NCBI RefSeq assembly: GCF_000003605.2
Contig: NW_003135346.1
Coordinates: 88,511 to 124,115, forward strand
Length of the DNA stretch: 35,605 bases
Direction of reading: 5' to 3'
DNA from: Saccoglossus kowalevskii
Taxonomy: Eukaryota; Hemichordata; Enteropneusta; Harrimaniidae
Position 1 is the stretch's first letter; the number at the start of each line of letters is the position of its first letter. Shown here piece by piece: positions 20,650 through 32,207 of this stretch. The notes below the pieces were generated by a model that saw only the letters and a program-made list of their open reading frames with translations, did no database searches and had not been told where the DNA came from. A program made the translations under genes and the position numbers.

Positions 20650-21990
20650 AATGATATTGATACTTTTCCTTAACGACATGGAAACATATTTTAATTCCAA
20701 ACCAAGTATTGAATATATAGCGTAACTTACATTACATCCACAAACATTTCATGCAACGAAAAAGATTTAATTGAACAAAACCATTATTTTGCGTATTCAT
20801 GTGCTGGGAATGCATTATAATGGCGTTACAATTTGCGTAATGCAAATAAGTACTTTAGAAACTAATGTGTTGAAAACTTTTTCTTATTGGTGTGATATAT
20901 TGAATATAATCATCTAACACAATTTCAACATTAGACAATGATTGTAGAAACAGAAGGAAAACAATTGTATTCTGTCTGTTTACTGTTTTTAATAACTGAA
21001 CACAATTTTATCAGTTATATTTATTGAAGATTTGTTGAACCTAATTATAAGAATTCTATAAGAAAAGTGTATTTATCCAGGGGAAACATTGGAACATTAA
21101 AGGTGTGTCGCCAAAGCTTTCAGAGCCTTATCTCTTCTGAAACAACTAAAACTCAAACCTACACCCCTTTATATGTAGATTATACAGATATAGATACAGG
21201 TTCGTGGGAGCTTGTAGCTTTAAAATTATACTTTCACTTTTTAATACATAGCAGTTAATTCATTCTGGTAAAATATTAAAAAAAAGATTTACAATACACG
21301 TGTTATGTTTTAAGACGGGCATTGTCTTAGTCTTGAGTAGATATACAAGTTACAAACTTAAATAGATTCCAGAGTCACAGACACTTACATTAAAGTGGTT
21401 ATAACTGTCACTTTAACAGACCGGTTACTGTTTTGCAAAATGTTATTTATAGTATATACTTTTCATTATTTTTTTTCATTTATATTACAATAAAATACAT
21501 TAAATTCAGGCTAAAATAATTTCGGGCTGTATCTACTACGGTGTAAAACTTCCGTTTTAAGGTGTATTTAGTATAGAAACGCTCTACAAATACACTATTT
21601 TTTTTTTCTGGCGCTTTCACAAAGTCCTGATAGGCAAAATGTAATCCGAAATTTTCTCTCGTTTTCAAGTGAAATGAATCAAGGTGTATTTCAATCTTAC
21701 ACATGACGTAGAAACTACGATGTTAATTTGTCATCATAATTGACAACGTAGTGGATGAATTTATCGCCAGTTTCAGAGACAACCCCATAGTGACACAATC
21801 CCTGTGTTTTTCTTATTTCCATATAATACATGTCCGTCCACTGCTTACTCTAACCTGAATGTATCCACGATTGTTGACTCAATTACCAAGTTCAAGTCAT
21901 TGACAATCTATTTAAATTTGGCGAGACACAATATGCCATACAAAAAAAACACATATGTTGTTATATTACGTGAGTGCATACATAGTACAG
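20650..21990. other. AT-rich intergenic DNA 3' of NXPE
   Basis: I see no gene. I also found no AATAAA on the minus strand between 21490 and 22167, so the NXPE polyadenylation site is not identified. Confidence 0.45.
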
Positions 21991-22107
21991 AATTACATGA
22001 AATTGATGTTAATGATACTTTTGGGGACATATATTTGAAAGTAGAAGACGTATTTCTTCTCTCACAACGTGTTCAGGCATATGCACAGTCTGATTCGCTG
22101 TACTATA
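21991..22107 (-). pseudogene. Second copy of the NXPE 3' coding end (partial tandem duplication)
   Basis: On the minus strand this segment repeats 22150-22266, 159 bp downstream, at roughly three-quarters identity. It keeps an open frame of about 31 codons, NYSTANQTVHMPEHVV then REEIRLLLSN and ICPQKYH, ending in TAA at 22009-22011. Replacements relative to the NXPE end are mostly conservative (K to R, V to I, N to R, Y to H) and there is no frameshift or stop. Upstream similarity fades near 22107, where ATTATAG could act as a weak splice acceptor. It is either a remnant of a deleted tandem NXPE paralogue or an alternative terminal exon that would replace the catalytic His segment. Confidence 0.7.
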
Positions 22108-22167
22108 ATTTCATTGTTGTCAATCTCAAAGCGATTGACATAAAAAAAATATTACACTCAATCAATG

Positions 22168-23000
22168 TTAATAATACTTCTCGGGGCATACATTTGAGAG
22201 TAGAAGATTTATCTCTTCTTTTACCACGTGTTCGGACATATGCACAGTCTGCTTCGCAAAGGAGGAATAGTTAAGTTCCCAAACATCAATAAATGTCAAC
22301 CACAACTCAGATTTAAAGACATTCTTCAATATATCATTGACGCCTCTCAACAACAAATCGCTATTGCCAAGGTTCTTTTCCCAGCCATCATGTTCCCGCG
22401 CATGCGAACCACGAATAATAATCTTTGAATTTGGACATCTCTTTTTATATTCATACAAGTGTTGTTTAATATATCGCAGTCTTTCATCAAATGATGTCAC
22501 AGTCCAACGTGTGTAATGAGCCCATGTGCCAAGTACTATTACAGTGTCACACGTTTTAATATTTTCCAAAATCTCGTATTCTAATGGAAAGCGGTCCAGT
22601 AATAGTTTTTGTTTAGTTGAGGCCAACGGGTGGAATAAAAAGAATAGAGTCATACCGTCGATGACAGCTTTTCCGCGCGTTTTCTTGTAAAGGAATTTTC
22701 GGATTTTTTTCGGAGTATTTTTATAATGTTCATCCCACGTGACATTATCGCTTGGAATACCAAGTAATTGATATAACTCTATAAACCACTGCCTTGATGT
22801 TGAGTCACCAAGAAAATATAACTCACTATATTCATTCAAACACACTCTACTAGACTGTCTGTCAAAACGAGTAGTTTGACAAACCAACGAATGCCAGGTG
22901 TTGTTGTTCCAGAAACCAGTAGGCTTGAATTCATCTATATATAGTCCGTCACTGCATATTGGAATTTCACTAAATAAAGATTGTAGTCCGAACGATGAGT
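22168..23000 (-). CDS. NXPE exon 4: PC-esterase domain and stop
   Basis: Its acceptor is CTTTATCAACAG, preceded by a CTAAC branch-point match. It encodes 276 residues from SSFGLQSLF to CPEKYY and TAA. Cys284, Cys309 and Cys322 precede the GDS block. The open frame extends upstream past the acceptor as a poly-Phe translation of the polypyrimidine tract, which is not coding. The open frame on the opposite strand is only a shadow. Confidence 0.9.
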
Positions 23001-26000
23001 CTGTTGATAAAGAGCACACCATTGTTAGCATGTGCATGATTAAAAAACAAAAGAAAAACTCACATACACGAAAAAAAAACACGATACCAGTTATGATTGT
23101 GTTACTTCCCTCGACATTACATATAAATGATAGCGTACAAGTAGCACTACAGTTTTTGTTTACATGTATATCGTTAAACCCTCACGGTTTCTGAACAATA
23201 CAATTAGTAAACTACAAAATTACCACGCAGATTAGCGATTAATTAATTAAGTTGTGTGTGCAAAAGATTTAAACCTTGGATGAGTACAATTCAATACTTA
23301 TATAAAACCACCACTTGATAAAAGTAGAAGAATGCTTTCACTGTATATGTATTTCACAGTTGGCTCAGTTCACCATGTTTTATAGAATAATTTACCACAC
23401 TTGTTTACGTGATTAAAGCGATAAAGACATGTACAGTATTATAATCTACTCACTATGTATGATCAATTTACTTGGGTTGCCGTTAATCTTCTGATAGGAC
23501 CTGTTGATTAATAGTTGAAATTAGAAATCAGCTTACAAAGTAACATATAGGTTAAAAAGGATAAACGTGAAGCCAAATGTCCCTTTTGTCTCGCACTTAA
23601 ATTTTCGCATGCGGCTTATAATGGAATATAAGTGAAGGTGGTCAATATTCTTGAATGTGGAACTGCTATAAATACTTCTTAAATCGTTTGCTTCGGCTTT
23701 TAAAGTAAATACCTGGATGGTTAATTTGATCATAATTATAAAACAACAACAACAGTAAAAAAAATGCCTGACAAAAACAAAACACCTGACAAGTATAGAT
23801 GGGTGAGCACATACTGTTTCACACGTGTAACGTAAAATATTTTATCTTGAACATCCTAATCAAATAGTGTTTGTCTGTTAGAGCCTGAGCTCTACACAAG
23901 TCAATGGGCAAGTATCTGAAATTAATCATAGTTTAGTTTATTACAACTTCCAAGTATGAACTTATGCCACAATTAGAATATTATTTTGTCAAACACACCA
24001 CTAATATGGCTAATATGTGTGTGCATCCACAGAGGCGCGCATGATTTTTTTCATGGGGCGAGATGTGCTCACCAACCTTGCGCCAAAGCCGCGACCCTAC
24101 TCGGGCATGCTCCCCTTAAAAATTTTGAACAATAGACCCTCTGAAACGCCATAATGTGAAAATTATGGTTGTTTCCAGTTTACACCGAGACAAAAACATA
24201 TTTTAGGACTGGAAAACTAGATACAGACGCACAGCATGGAATACAAGTCATCTAAATATGAATTATCGACTGCACTTTGGGTACACAATTAATTTTATCT
24301 CATTAGACGGTATATTATATTGCTGGCATATGTAAATACCTGTGAAACATGTCTTCAAGGTGCTGCCTATTGTCCAATGATACCTTTGATGTATGAAAAT
24401 AGTTTAAGTCCCCACATGCCAGACTCGCTGGTTTCTCACACAAAACAAGCGTTCTACCAAAAAGTGGATTTCTCATGTGTTCACACTGGTTGGTCCACGT
24501 CCCCTCACGACGCAGGTGACACATACTCGTCTCTTCTAAGCCACCTCTGCTGTAGACAGCTTGCCACGTCATTTTTTCCTTTTTTCTGAAAACGTCCTCA
24601 ATGTACAGTGCAGCATCGCGAGTATGAACAAGCTGAATATCAATGAACGCTTCCCCACTCCATGCAGCGAAGAAGTATATACTGTATGTACCGTTGTCAT
24701 AATCAACTACCTTGCCAATTATACTAGATTTGAGATTTGGATTGAACATCTTTGGTTTCCATATATCACCACCAAGAACGCGTTGCCTTCCGTTATCATC
24801 TTTGGCATCTATCATGATGTGTATATGATCAGCAAAGTGAAAATTTGAGATATTTCCTCTGATGCGAAATAAAGAGTTTTTAGCGCTGGTCATTCCCATA
24901 CTTCCTAGCTCACCCAAGGTAATATTCCATGAAGGACGTTTTAAAGCCATTCTGTTGCTCACATTGTTTACTGGGAAACGCCATAGTGGGAAATTTGTGT
25001 TTGCTGAAAGTGCTTTCAGTGCCATGGGTGACACGTTAAATCCAGAAAAATGCTGCAAATGGGAATTACAGACAAAAATACATTTATGTTAAATTGTATA
25101 TTATGTGGTTATTACGAGAATATCTCAATGTTAGACGAAGACAGTGCAGCGGAAGTATCGACCGACGTACAGGTATCCTCGTAATAACCTTATTATTATA
25201 CATTTTGTCTTCCAAGGATACATTACGAGAATGCCGAAATCCAAAAAGTTTAGAACAGAATCAGCGAACTTCTTTGTGTGGAGTCCGGTTAAATTCTGGT
25301 GGCAGCCATGTTTGTTTTTATTATTAGAGGACGCTTACACGCGTAATAATTTCATATTTGGTATTCGCATTTCCCTATTTAGTAGGATGAAAAAATCCCG
25401 TAAAATACCGCAAAATATCGGCACGCTGTAACTAATGGCGCTACGGAGAGCATTTGTGTCTAGTTTATCAAAATCCTGAAGTTTCGGTAATTTTGCGACA
25501 TGCGGAATTTTTTGTCACGCAATTTGCAGATACCTCGTAATGAGGTATAACCCCTAATAAAACATTATACATTAATGCACGAGACAAAAATATATGTTTA
25601 TCAGCATTATCGATAGTAATAATATTTTTACAATATTTGAGATGTACTGATCTGAAACTACTTCAAAAATTGTAATTATTTTATTAATCGTATTATTCAT
25701 TCTTATATTTTATACTACCATAATACTATTGAAGACAAATGACCGACGATTGAATGGCGCTTGCAAACTATGCGAAGCTGTACACTTCTTATTGAATATT
25801 ACAGCGTTAGCGTCAGAGATATTTTTTTGAGATGGGTCTGAGGAGCATGCTCAGTCCGGGCAAAATATGGCGGGCTTAAAACGCGACTCCAGCAAACGTG
25901 CCTTATCAAATCTTCTGTGAATTGGATGTAACGATATATAAATCCTACTTGTCTATTTTATAACGTGATATTTAGTACCAAAATAATATTTCAGCGTCAC

Positions 26001-27196
26001 CAAAAAGTATTACACCTGCCAAGTACAGAGCGAGTACAATGCTCCGACTGTTGACGAAGTGATTTAATCTTCAACATTAGTGCGTCGTAACATATTTTAA
26101 CCAAACAAATATTTAAAATCGCCTCTCCAACATATTTTTGTTTAAAGTAATTTGAACAGAATTATAAATAGCATACGTGGTTTTTAGTGTTCAATACTTT
26201 CATTCTGTTAATTCTGATCTTTACCTACGCCGTAGTCGTATATTCCAGTACAACGCATGATATAGTCCTGATATCCATTTAAAAATTGCACATCTTCTAA
26301 AGCTGACGTTATCACTCGCAATATCAAGCCAAACGCTGTCGAGCGAATTTATTTTATTGGGATGCGATAATCAGCAGTGTCGGGTCGTGTATTTCTTGTA
26401 TATTACGCCGAAATGATTATTCTACCCAGAGAAATAGAAACAACCGACCTGACGGTCGAAATAGCCGCGCTGTAATACAATGACATTGTGTTAACCAAGT
26501 TAAGTAAGTCACAAAAAAGTAGTCTGTTCTGGCTGATAATCAAATAGCAACTAAACTAAAATTGTTCCAACAATATGCTCTAAAAATAAAGAATTAAGAA
26601 TATTGTAGCAAAAAGAAAAATCTGCTAGACGTTTATCAAAGTTACCCAAATATAGCATATCACAGCATTTCGGCTGTTGGTTTTCGAGAAGAGGCCAAAA
26701 CTTTGTTTTGATGGCGACGGGCAATCGCATATATGAATAGCTCCGCTTCGTCTAAGGCGACAACAACAGCGTTGAAAATCGACAATTTGGTAAATACGTT
26801 ATGGGCACTTGTATTTTCTGTTTTCTATTTCACAAGTAAACGACATGCAAAAACACGCTGATAGGTGTTTTTCGATGGAAATAACAAGGATTTATTAACG
26901 TGGAAGAACGCGTTCGTGCTTTGAACACATGAGCTGACCAGTTATTATCTTATAACAGAGCTGCACGCAAAACTGATCGACCAATAAGAACGCGGCGCTA
27001 CAATACCGGGCAGTGTCGATGAGATCATGCATATGGTTGATTGTAGGGAATAATGACGTACACTTAGCTGTGTGAACTTTGACCTAATAGTAGTTGTATG
27101 AGTGACAAATATTAATAAATAAAATGGACTTACATGTATTATTACCAACGTAACTATCCCAACAAATTCAATAATGGTCATGAAAAGCACCATCAT
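22168..27196 (-). CDS. NXPE family member (neurexophilin and PC-esterase domain protein), four coding exons
   Basis: Exons in order are 27196-27134, 25052-24340, 23500-23472 and 23000-22168. The exit/entry phases agree at every junction (0/0, 2 bases plus 1, 1 base plus 2), and 1638 bp give 545 residues, the normal NXPE length. Residues 1-21 are a hydrophobic signal peptide or signal anchor. Residues about 60-235 form the neurexophilin-like domain with GGDIWKPKMFNP and DNGTYSIYFFAAWSGEA. The PC-esterase domain starts near residue 300 with the nucleophile in GDSTSRQW (Ser335). Near its end FIDVWELN and QTVHMSEHV carry the expected Asp and His (Asp507, His522). The protein is expected in the secretory pathway. 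PC-esterase proteins are predicted to acylate or deacylate glycans, and human NXPE1 has been linked to sialic acid O-acetylation; the substrate here is unknown. Non-coding 5' exons are likely, because the start codon directly follows a splice acceptor. Confidence 0.88.
23472..23500 (-). CDS. NXPE microexon 3 (29 bp)
   Basis: Exons 2 and 4 cannot be joined directly: exon 2 leaves two bases and exon 4 needs one. A 29-bp exon between ATTAATCAACAG and GTAAAT supplies exactly the required phase. It reads SYQKINGNP in the linker between the two domains, where other NXPE proteins have a short segment after a similar FHR. I chose it over a 23-bp alternative at 24186-24208, which reads PKICFCL. Confidence 0.6.
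23501..24339 (-). other. NXPE intron 2
   Basis: 839 bp between the CACAG|GTATTT donor and the ATCAACAG acceptor. I see no other coding signal in it. Confidence 0.55.
24340..25052 (-). CDS. NXPE exon 2: neurexophilin-like domain
   Basis: The acceptor is TTCCCATTTGCAG and the donor CACAG|GTATTT. The reading starts HFSGFNVSP in phase 0 and ends LEDMFH plus two bases. It includes N-glycosylation sequons (NIT, NIS, NGT), typical of a secreted domain, and a Cys-rich end (CHLRREG, NQCEH, VLCEK, ACGD). A ~340-bp dispersed repeat begins only ~55 bp upstream of the acceptor. Confidence 0.9.
25107..25446 (+). repeat. Interspersed repeat of ~360 bp, copy 2, in NXPE intron 1
   Basis: This copy is homologous to 8838-9215, shortened in the hairpin at its left end. 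The left terminal inverted pair is GGTTATTACGAGAATAT against TATCCTCGTAATAACC. A 95-codon plus-strand frame crosses it, but the other copy does not keep it, so no protein is called. Confidence 0.85.
25447..27133. other. Remainder of NXPE intron 1
   Basis: AT-rich and without a recognisable exon or repeat. The whole intron (25053-27133) is about 2.1 kb. Confidence 0.5.
27134..27196 (-). CDS. NXPE exon 1: start codon and hydrophobic leader
   Basis: Twenty-one codons (MMVLFMTIIEFVGIVTLVII plus H) lie between a T-rich TTTTAG acceptor and a perfect CAT|GTAAGT donor. The exon leaves phase 0, matching exon 2. The all-hydrophobic composition suits a signal peptide or type II anchor. Either of the two adjacent ATG codons could initiate. 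Confidence 0.75.
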
Positions 27197-28487
27197 CTAA
27201 AAAAAAGAAAAATAATGATATGAAATAACAGGTGATTTAACACCGAATATTAGTGTTTGTGTACATGCAATGTTGACAAGACGTAACAACCTGTGTACTT
27301 ACGCCTTGTTTCAACCGACAGTTATTGATCTAACTAACGTCTCTCATGCATAAATTGTTAGGTTTGCAAATCAATAGCCGAATAAACAATGATTCGGATG
27401 CAACATCTCTCTCCGGGGTCTGATACAATGGAAACGAGCCAATCATATTACGAGAATCCGCTATCTTGTGACGAGCATTTTACCGTGTAGATAGTACACT
27501 GACGCAATGTAAACTCTTGAATAAATAATATTTACTAGTATCGCGTAAGTTCAGCTATGTATCCAAGCAGCCAGTGGTGTGTTTGGGATTGAACGGGATA
27601 GTGAAGCAAAAAAAAACATAGTGTCAATTCAGATGGGCCCTCCTGTGAGATATGAAGAGATCACGCAGAATCGCATGGTAGTTGGATGATCTCACAACGC
27701 ATGACGCAGTTTTATTGTCTTGATCACCATGACAACCTGACTGCAAACATCATTCATCAGAGAGCTCGACGTGTGAGTTTGAGTGGACATCTGATTGACA
27801 CCATAATTTAATGATTGACAAAAGTTTCAGTTTTGGTTCACACTGATTCCAGTACGATCGATCCGCGAGAGGTCCTCTGTCAGCGTGAATGGTCCAAGAA
27901 GGATGAGGTTGCTTACGCTTGTCGTTGATTTCCAAAGTTCGAAATTATTTACCTATTACATATGCTAGAGTTTTTTTTGGCATTGAAACAAATTACAAAA
28001 AATAATGATTTGTTTCTATGATGTCAAGTTTGTTACTGAAAACACCCCCTCACTCATGTGTTGATTTCTGCAATGTTGCATGCAATGTGACAACAGACAA
28101 CAGTGGCTCAACTAAAGCCAATTTAATCACATTGGTACTAGCCACATTTGTAATGAATATTTTAGTCTGCTATTCAAATACTAGCATGACATCCCTTTCA
28201 ACAATACCTATTTTTCTTTCGCCATTGTTCCGTGACTGCATTGGCTAATTGGAATTGTAAAATGCCACACAGTGTATTCTGCCCACGTAACACATATTTC
28301 GCCGAAATTTTGACAACAAAGAAATAACGCCAGCATATATATTTACCGCCTGGTAACGATTCACGTACGTACTTATGAAACTAATCTGCGAATGCCGAGT
28401 CCCAACACCAAACACATGCGAAAAAAATGTATTTTTCAATTGTTCCCAATCCAGCAGTTGAAATATAATTGAGGGTCATGAGTATAC
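27197..28487. other. Region upstream of NXPE coding exon 1
   Basis: The 5' untranslated exon and promoter of NXPE should lie here or beyond, but I cannot place them. A 76-codon ATG frame at 28018-28248 and a minus-strand frame at 27750-27935 have no recognisable family. Confidence 0.4.
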
Positions 28488-29662
28488 CAAATCAATCAAT
28501 CATTTATTTCTCACAATAAAATAGAAAAAAATACAATACTACAGAAAAATGTTGTGGCATGTGAACGAAATTAACTAGAAGCTAAAAGCTTGTATCGTTA
28601 ACACCTCAATTTATGGCAATAATATAATAATAAAAGTATACTGAAACAAATTAAACAATAGTAACATATGTTTTGTTCCATATACAAAATATAGCACTTA
28701 AAAATACAAATAAAGAGAGCAAATACACAAAAAAACATACAAGTAAAATTAACAATATGAAATAAGTGAATATTAATTATTTTAAACATTATATTTTATA
28801 TCAATTCCTAGCAGTGAGGGATTTCTTATATTTATATTTAAACAGTTGTAATTTGTTTAAGTTTCTTAACACAGTAGGCATTTTATTCCAAAGTTTCATA
28901 CCATGTCTTTTGATATTAAAGTCACATTTTTGAGATTTATGATAGAAGGAATGAATTTGATTTTTTTGGCGAGTGTTGTGATTGTGAATTGTTTGATTAG
29001 TATGAAAGAAATTTGTGAAAGAAGCTGGGAGAAGATTTTTGCAGTACTGGTACATAAACTGTGCTGTTTGTATTTTATTTATGTCAAAGATAGTCAGAGT
29101 ATTTAATCACCTAAAATAGGGGTAGACTACTTTATTTATGGTGTGATTGTGTAATCATGCGTAATGCTTTTTTTTTGTAAAAGATACAATTATTGTAATT
29201 TTGACACATGTGTTTTCCCCCAGACAATGTTACAATAATATAAATTGGGCAAAATGACAGGATTGTAATTTTTTTGAAGACAAGATTGTGGCAAAATATT
29301 GTTAACATAAATTCATTATACCAACACCTTTGGCAACAGAGATAGTAACTTTTTTAATATGATGAGTCAAATTAATGTTTTCATCAATTATTGTCCCTAG
29401 AAATTTGGCGTCTTTCACTTGCTTTATTTTAGCTCCATTTATATAAATAGGTAAATCCACTGACCTGTGTTTTTTTTTATTTTTATTTGAAAACAATATA
29501 AAGTTTGTCTTTTTAACATTGATAGATAGTTTATTTGCAGATAACCAGTTTGCTATATCAATTAATTCAAGGTTGATTTTGTGTTAGTGCATAGTTTAAA
29601 TCTGTTACTATAAAACAGGTTTGTAACATCTGCAAACATAATTGGAGATATAGTCACTCAAA
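28488..29662 (-). mobile_element. Decayed Jockey-superfamily (CR1/L2-like) LINE, 3' end of reverse transcriptase
   Basis: Reading the minus strand from 29662 downwards, recognisable pieces follow in the family order. PIMFADVTNLFYSN contains the palm motif with the second catalytic Asp changed to Val. After a frameshift come ELIDIANWLSANKLSINVKK and FLGTIIDENINLTHHIKK. A stop-riddled middle region follows, then NTLTIFDINKIQTAQFMYQY, IHNHNTRQKNQIHSF and MKLWNKMPTVLRN to a stop near 28801. The last 300 bp are 3' UTR, ending in iterations of ATTG (28490-28504 on the other strand), as many CR1/L2 elements end in short tandem repeats. It is 5'-truncated with several stops and shifts, so it is inactive. 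Confidence 0.9.
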
Positions 29663-30299
29663 CTACATTACTTCCTTAATTATTCATAGTAAAGTAATAA
29701 ACATACTGAATAATACTATTTTGACTGCTAAAATATGCAAATGAACAAAATAGATTCTTCTACAAGTGAGTGTGTCGTCCGCTGAATAACTCAAAATTCT
29801 ACAGACGTTGAGAATCCATCATATAAACAATATATATGTGGGTATGTATGCGTCGCGATATTCCAGTAGAGCACCTATCATATGAAAGCTTTAGGGGTGC
29901 GGAACAATAGCTGACAAAATAAGAGCGGTATATTACAAAGAAGTTAAATTAGCGTTCACATTAGCTATGCTAGAGCAAACCCGCTAAATCAATACTGAAA
30001 AAGAACCATTTAATTTATGTTTCCAATTTTTGTATGATTTAATTATATTATATATATTTACGAATGAACATATGATATGATTTTTTTATGTGTGATATTA
30101 CATTTTGCCTTAACAATTTCCGATAAGCAGATGGATTTCAAAAAGTGGTTCACGGCACACGCTTTAATAAGTGGTGGGTCTGTCTTTTCTAAAAGTTAGC
30201 AATGAACACCAAACTTTTAGTAGGTCACGGTAGAACATTGGAATTTCAAGGTTATTTTTAGGAGGGATAGTCATAAAAAAAATGATATTACAGGTTCTG
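29663..30299. other. AT-rich DNA between two LINE relics
   Basis: Nothing recognisable. Confidence 0.45.
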
Positions 30300-31015
30300 T
30301 ATTTGTTGTAGAAAGTATTCGATGAATGTAAAGCAAGGATGTCTGATATTTGAATACAGGTATCTTTGTACTGCAGCCTGAAAACTGAAATACGCGTGGG
30401 TGAGTCTGCAAGACCATGACTACCTTCGGTTACTGGTAAGTAGACAATATGTTTTCGGACCCAATGACGTGCACGCCAAAATAACTTTAAAATAGCTTCT
30501 GTGGGCGAGTAATAAGATCATTGGGCGCGCTCTATGTGACATGTTTGGTGCATATTTTCCCACCATTCATGTTTTGTTTCAACTTTATCCAGTGTGCATT
30601 TCTGTCAAAGCTATTTCCAATGTAAGTGCCTAGTATTTTGAGACTGAGTGGTTTATCAGTGAGGCTGCATTCGAACATGCCCGTCGCACGGTATGTAGGC
30701 CCTGAGCTTTTTCCGGTCATAGTCGCAGTGATAGCACATTAAAATATCGGACAAACCGAATTCTGGGACATTCCTGAAATCAATATAGAGTAGCCCAGTA
30801 ATTTCAAAAGATCGATGAAATTGCAGTCTTGAAGCGACGTCATTTTTTGGGATCACGGCGTAAACAAATCAAGGTCTTCCTCGAGCTCCAGCTAAAATCG
30901 TGCACGACTTTAGCGATTGCAAGAAAAATATACTTTTTATAGTTGGACGATGACACGCCGAATTTACGCAGGAAGTCTTTGAGCACGGTCATTCTGTCGA
31001 AGTCAGCTATGGTCG
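30300..31015 (-). mobile_element. Decayed Tx1/L1-like LINE ORF2, C-terminal part of reverse transcriptase
   Basis: In minus-strand order I see DFDRMTVLKDFLRKFGVSS near 30945-31010 (just after where the YADD motif should be), LAGARGRP, LSLKILGTYIGN near 30620-30650, WRARHWVRK and YLPVTEGSHGLADSPTR near 30390-30470, then VFRLQYK. These match the order and wording of thumb-region motifs in Tx1-clade elements of fishes and marine invertebrates. They occupy several frames with stops between, so the copy is dead. The endonuclease and most of the polymerase domain are absent. Confidence 0.8.
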
Positions 31016-31189
31016 AAAACCTGAATCAGATGCAATAAATCACTCGGAAATTTAACGCACGACACTAGACACACGCACGATTTAGCGCTATTTTGATTCA
31101 AAGCTTGACCTCTATCACATGACTAGCAACCGGTTGCCAGGCAAATTTAGCCATCTCGCGAGATCTCGACCAAAGCGGAAAATAGCCTA

Positions 31190-31965
31190 TTGTGTCGCTG
31201 GCCTGACATCGTTTTTGTTCGTGTTTATAATTTCGTTTATATTTTCGTCAGCGTTTTTAGATTTAATCGGTTTATTATTATTTGTTCCTGCGAGTTCCCC
31301 CAGTGGCGTTGGAAGATATATCATTTATTATAAGTTGTGTTGTATTTTTCAAAGTGGCGATGCCAGGAAGAACGTCTTTGCAATTCCGTTGAATGTGCCC
31401 TTTTTTGTGGCACCTGTAACGTTCTCAGTTGACAAATAAATTCTGTATTAACGCTCCCCGTGAGTAATAAACACGCCATCAAGTCTGTCTTGTCCACACA
31501 ACATTTAAACTTGTCTTCTAAAAGACTTCACGTGTCGTAGTTCGGGTTTCTTACAATCGAGTGGTATGATGTGAATAGTGCTTACAATACGCCCATAACG
31601 AGCCAATTCTTTTTCTAGTACACTATTTGAAATAAAGGGAGGAACTCCCGACAAAACAACTTTAGTTGACGGCTTAACCAGAGGCTCAACATGAATATAA
31701 CATAAATAAAACACAAATAAAATAAAATAAAATAAAAACTGGAGCCAATACCCGACTCACAAACAAGCTCAACCGGCGAGTCAACAAATTCAACAAAAAC
31801 AATGACCTGTTCATTAGATCGTAACGCTGCAACAACGTTCTGCCCACCAATAATCTCAGCGATTGCTTGAACGTAAGCCTCAATGCTTACACCATCCACA
31901 GACTCGCATTTAAGTTTCCAGGCTAACCCGGCAAAGGGTCGCCATCTTGGATGCCAGCGTGGCAT
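31190..31965 (-). mobile_element. Decayed LINE ORF1 (gag-like: RRM-like domain and CCHC zinc knuckle)
   Basis: The minus strand reads GLAWKLKCESVDGVSIEAYV near the start, then QVIVFVEFVDSPVELVCESG. It is interrupted by a TAAAATAAAA-type insertion (about 31697-31740) that shifts the frame. Reading resumes with PSTKVVLSGVPPFISN, LARYGRIVSTIHIIPLDCKK and HVKSFRRQV. In-frame stops follow, and a shifted zinc-knuckle remnant CHKKGHIQRNC near 31370 has lost its first Cys. The wording matches ORF1 of Tx1-like LINEs and the related ZCCHC3-like proteins. Same strand and order as the ORF2 remnant next to it, so probably one element. Confidence 0.85.
31697..31740. repeat. (AAATA)n simple repeat breaking LINE ORF1
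   Basis: An A/T-only tract of AAATA-type iterations lies between two well conserved ORF1 segments that are in different frames on either side. Expansion of this tract explains the frameshift. Confidence 0.75.
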
Positions 31966-32207
31966 AATTCGAGTGATGGTATAACAAAATAACTAATCAT
32001 TTGTAAATTCAATCCATCGAAAAAGTATAAAAAAAACAATTTCATAAACACTTTTTATTATAAAAATGCACTTTGAAAAGAAACATGATTTATAAACATA
32101 AAATTATTTGAATACATTCATATTGTGCCGAATAGGTGACAACATCTATGCTTAGAAACAGAAACAACCGTTACGTCATCATATAATTAAAGTGTTTGTG
32201 AACTTAC

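Noticed and set aside
21804-22274. 156-codon plus-strand frame 3' of NXPE
   Set aside because: It is antisense to the NXPE last exon and its downstream duplicate. Its internal repeat reflects the duplicated NXPE coding end, not a separate protein.
23828-23916. Minus-strand frame after a TTTCAG acceptor in NXPE intron 2
   Set aside because: It reads YLPIDLCRAQAL in the right entry phase but has no good donor with the required exit phase.
24186-24208. 23-bp alternative NXPE microexon, also in phase
   Set aside because: Its donor (CTCG|GTGTAA) and peptide (PKICFCL) are less convincing than those of the 29-bp exon at 23472-23500.
24320-25092. Plus-strand frames of 76-95 codons
   Set aside because: They are shadows of NXPE exon 2 on the other strand.
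31119-31439. 106-codon plus-strand frame
   Set aside because: It is antisense to the LINE ORF1 remnant and hydrophobic only by base composition.
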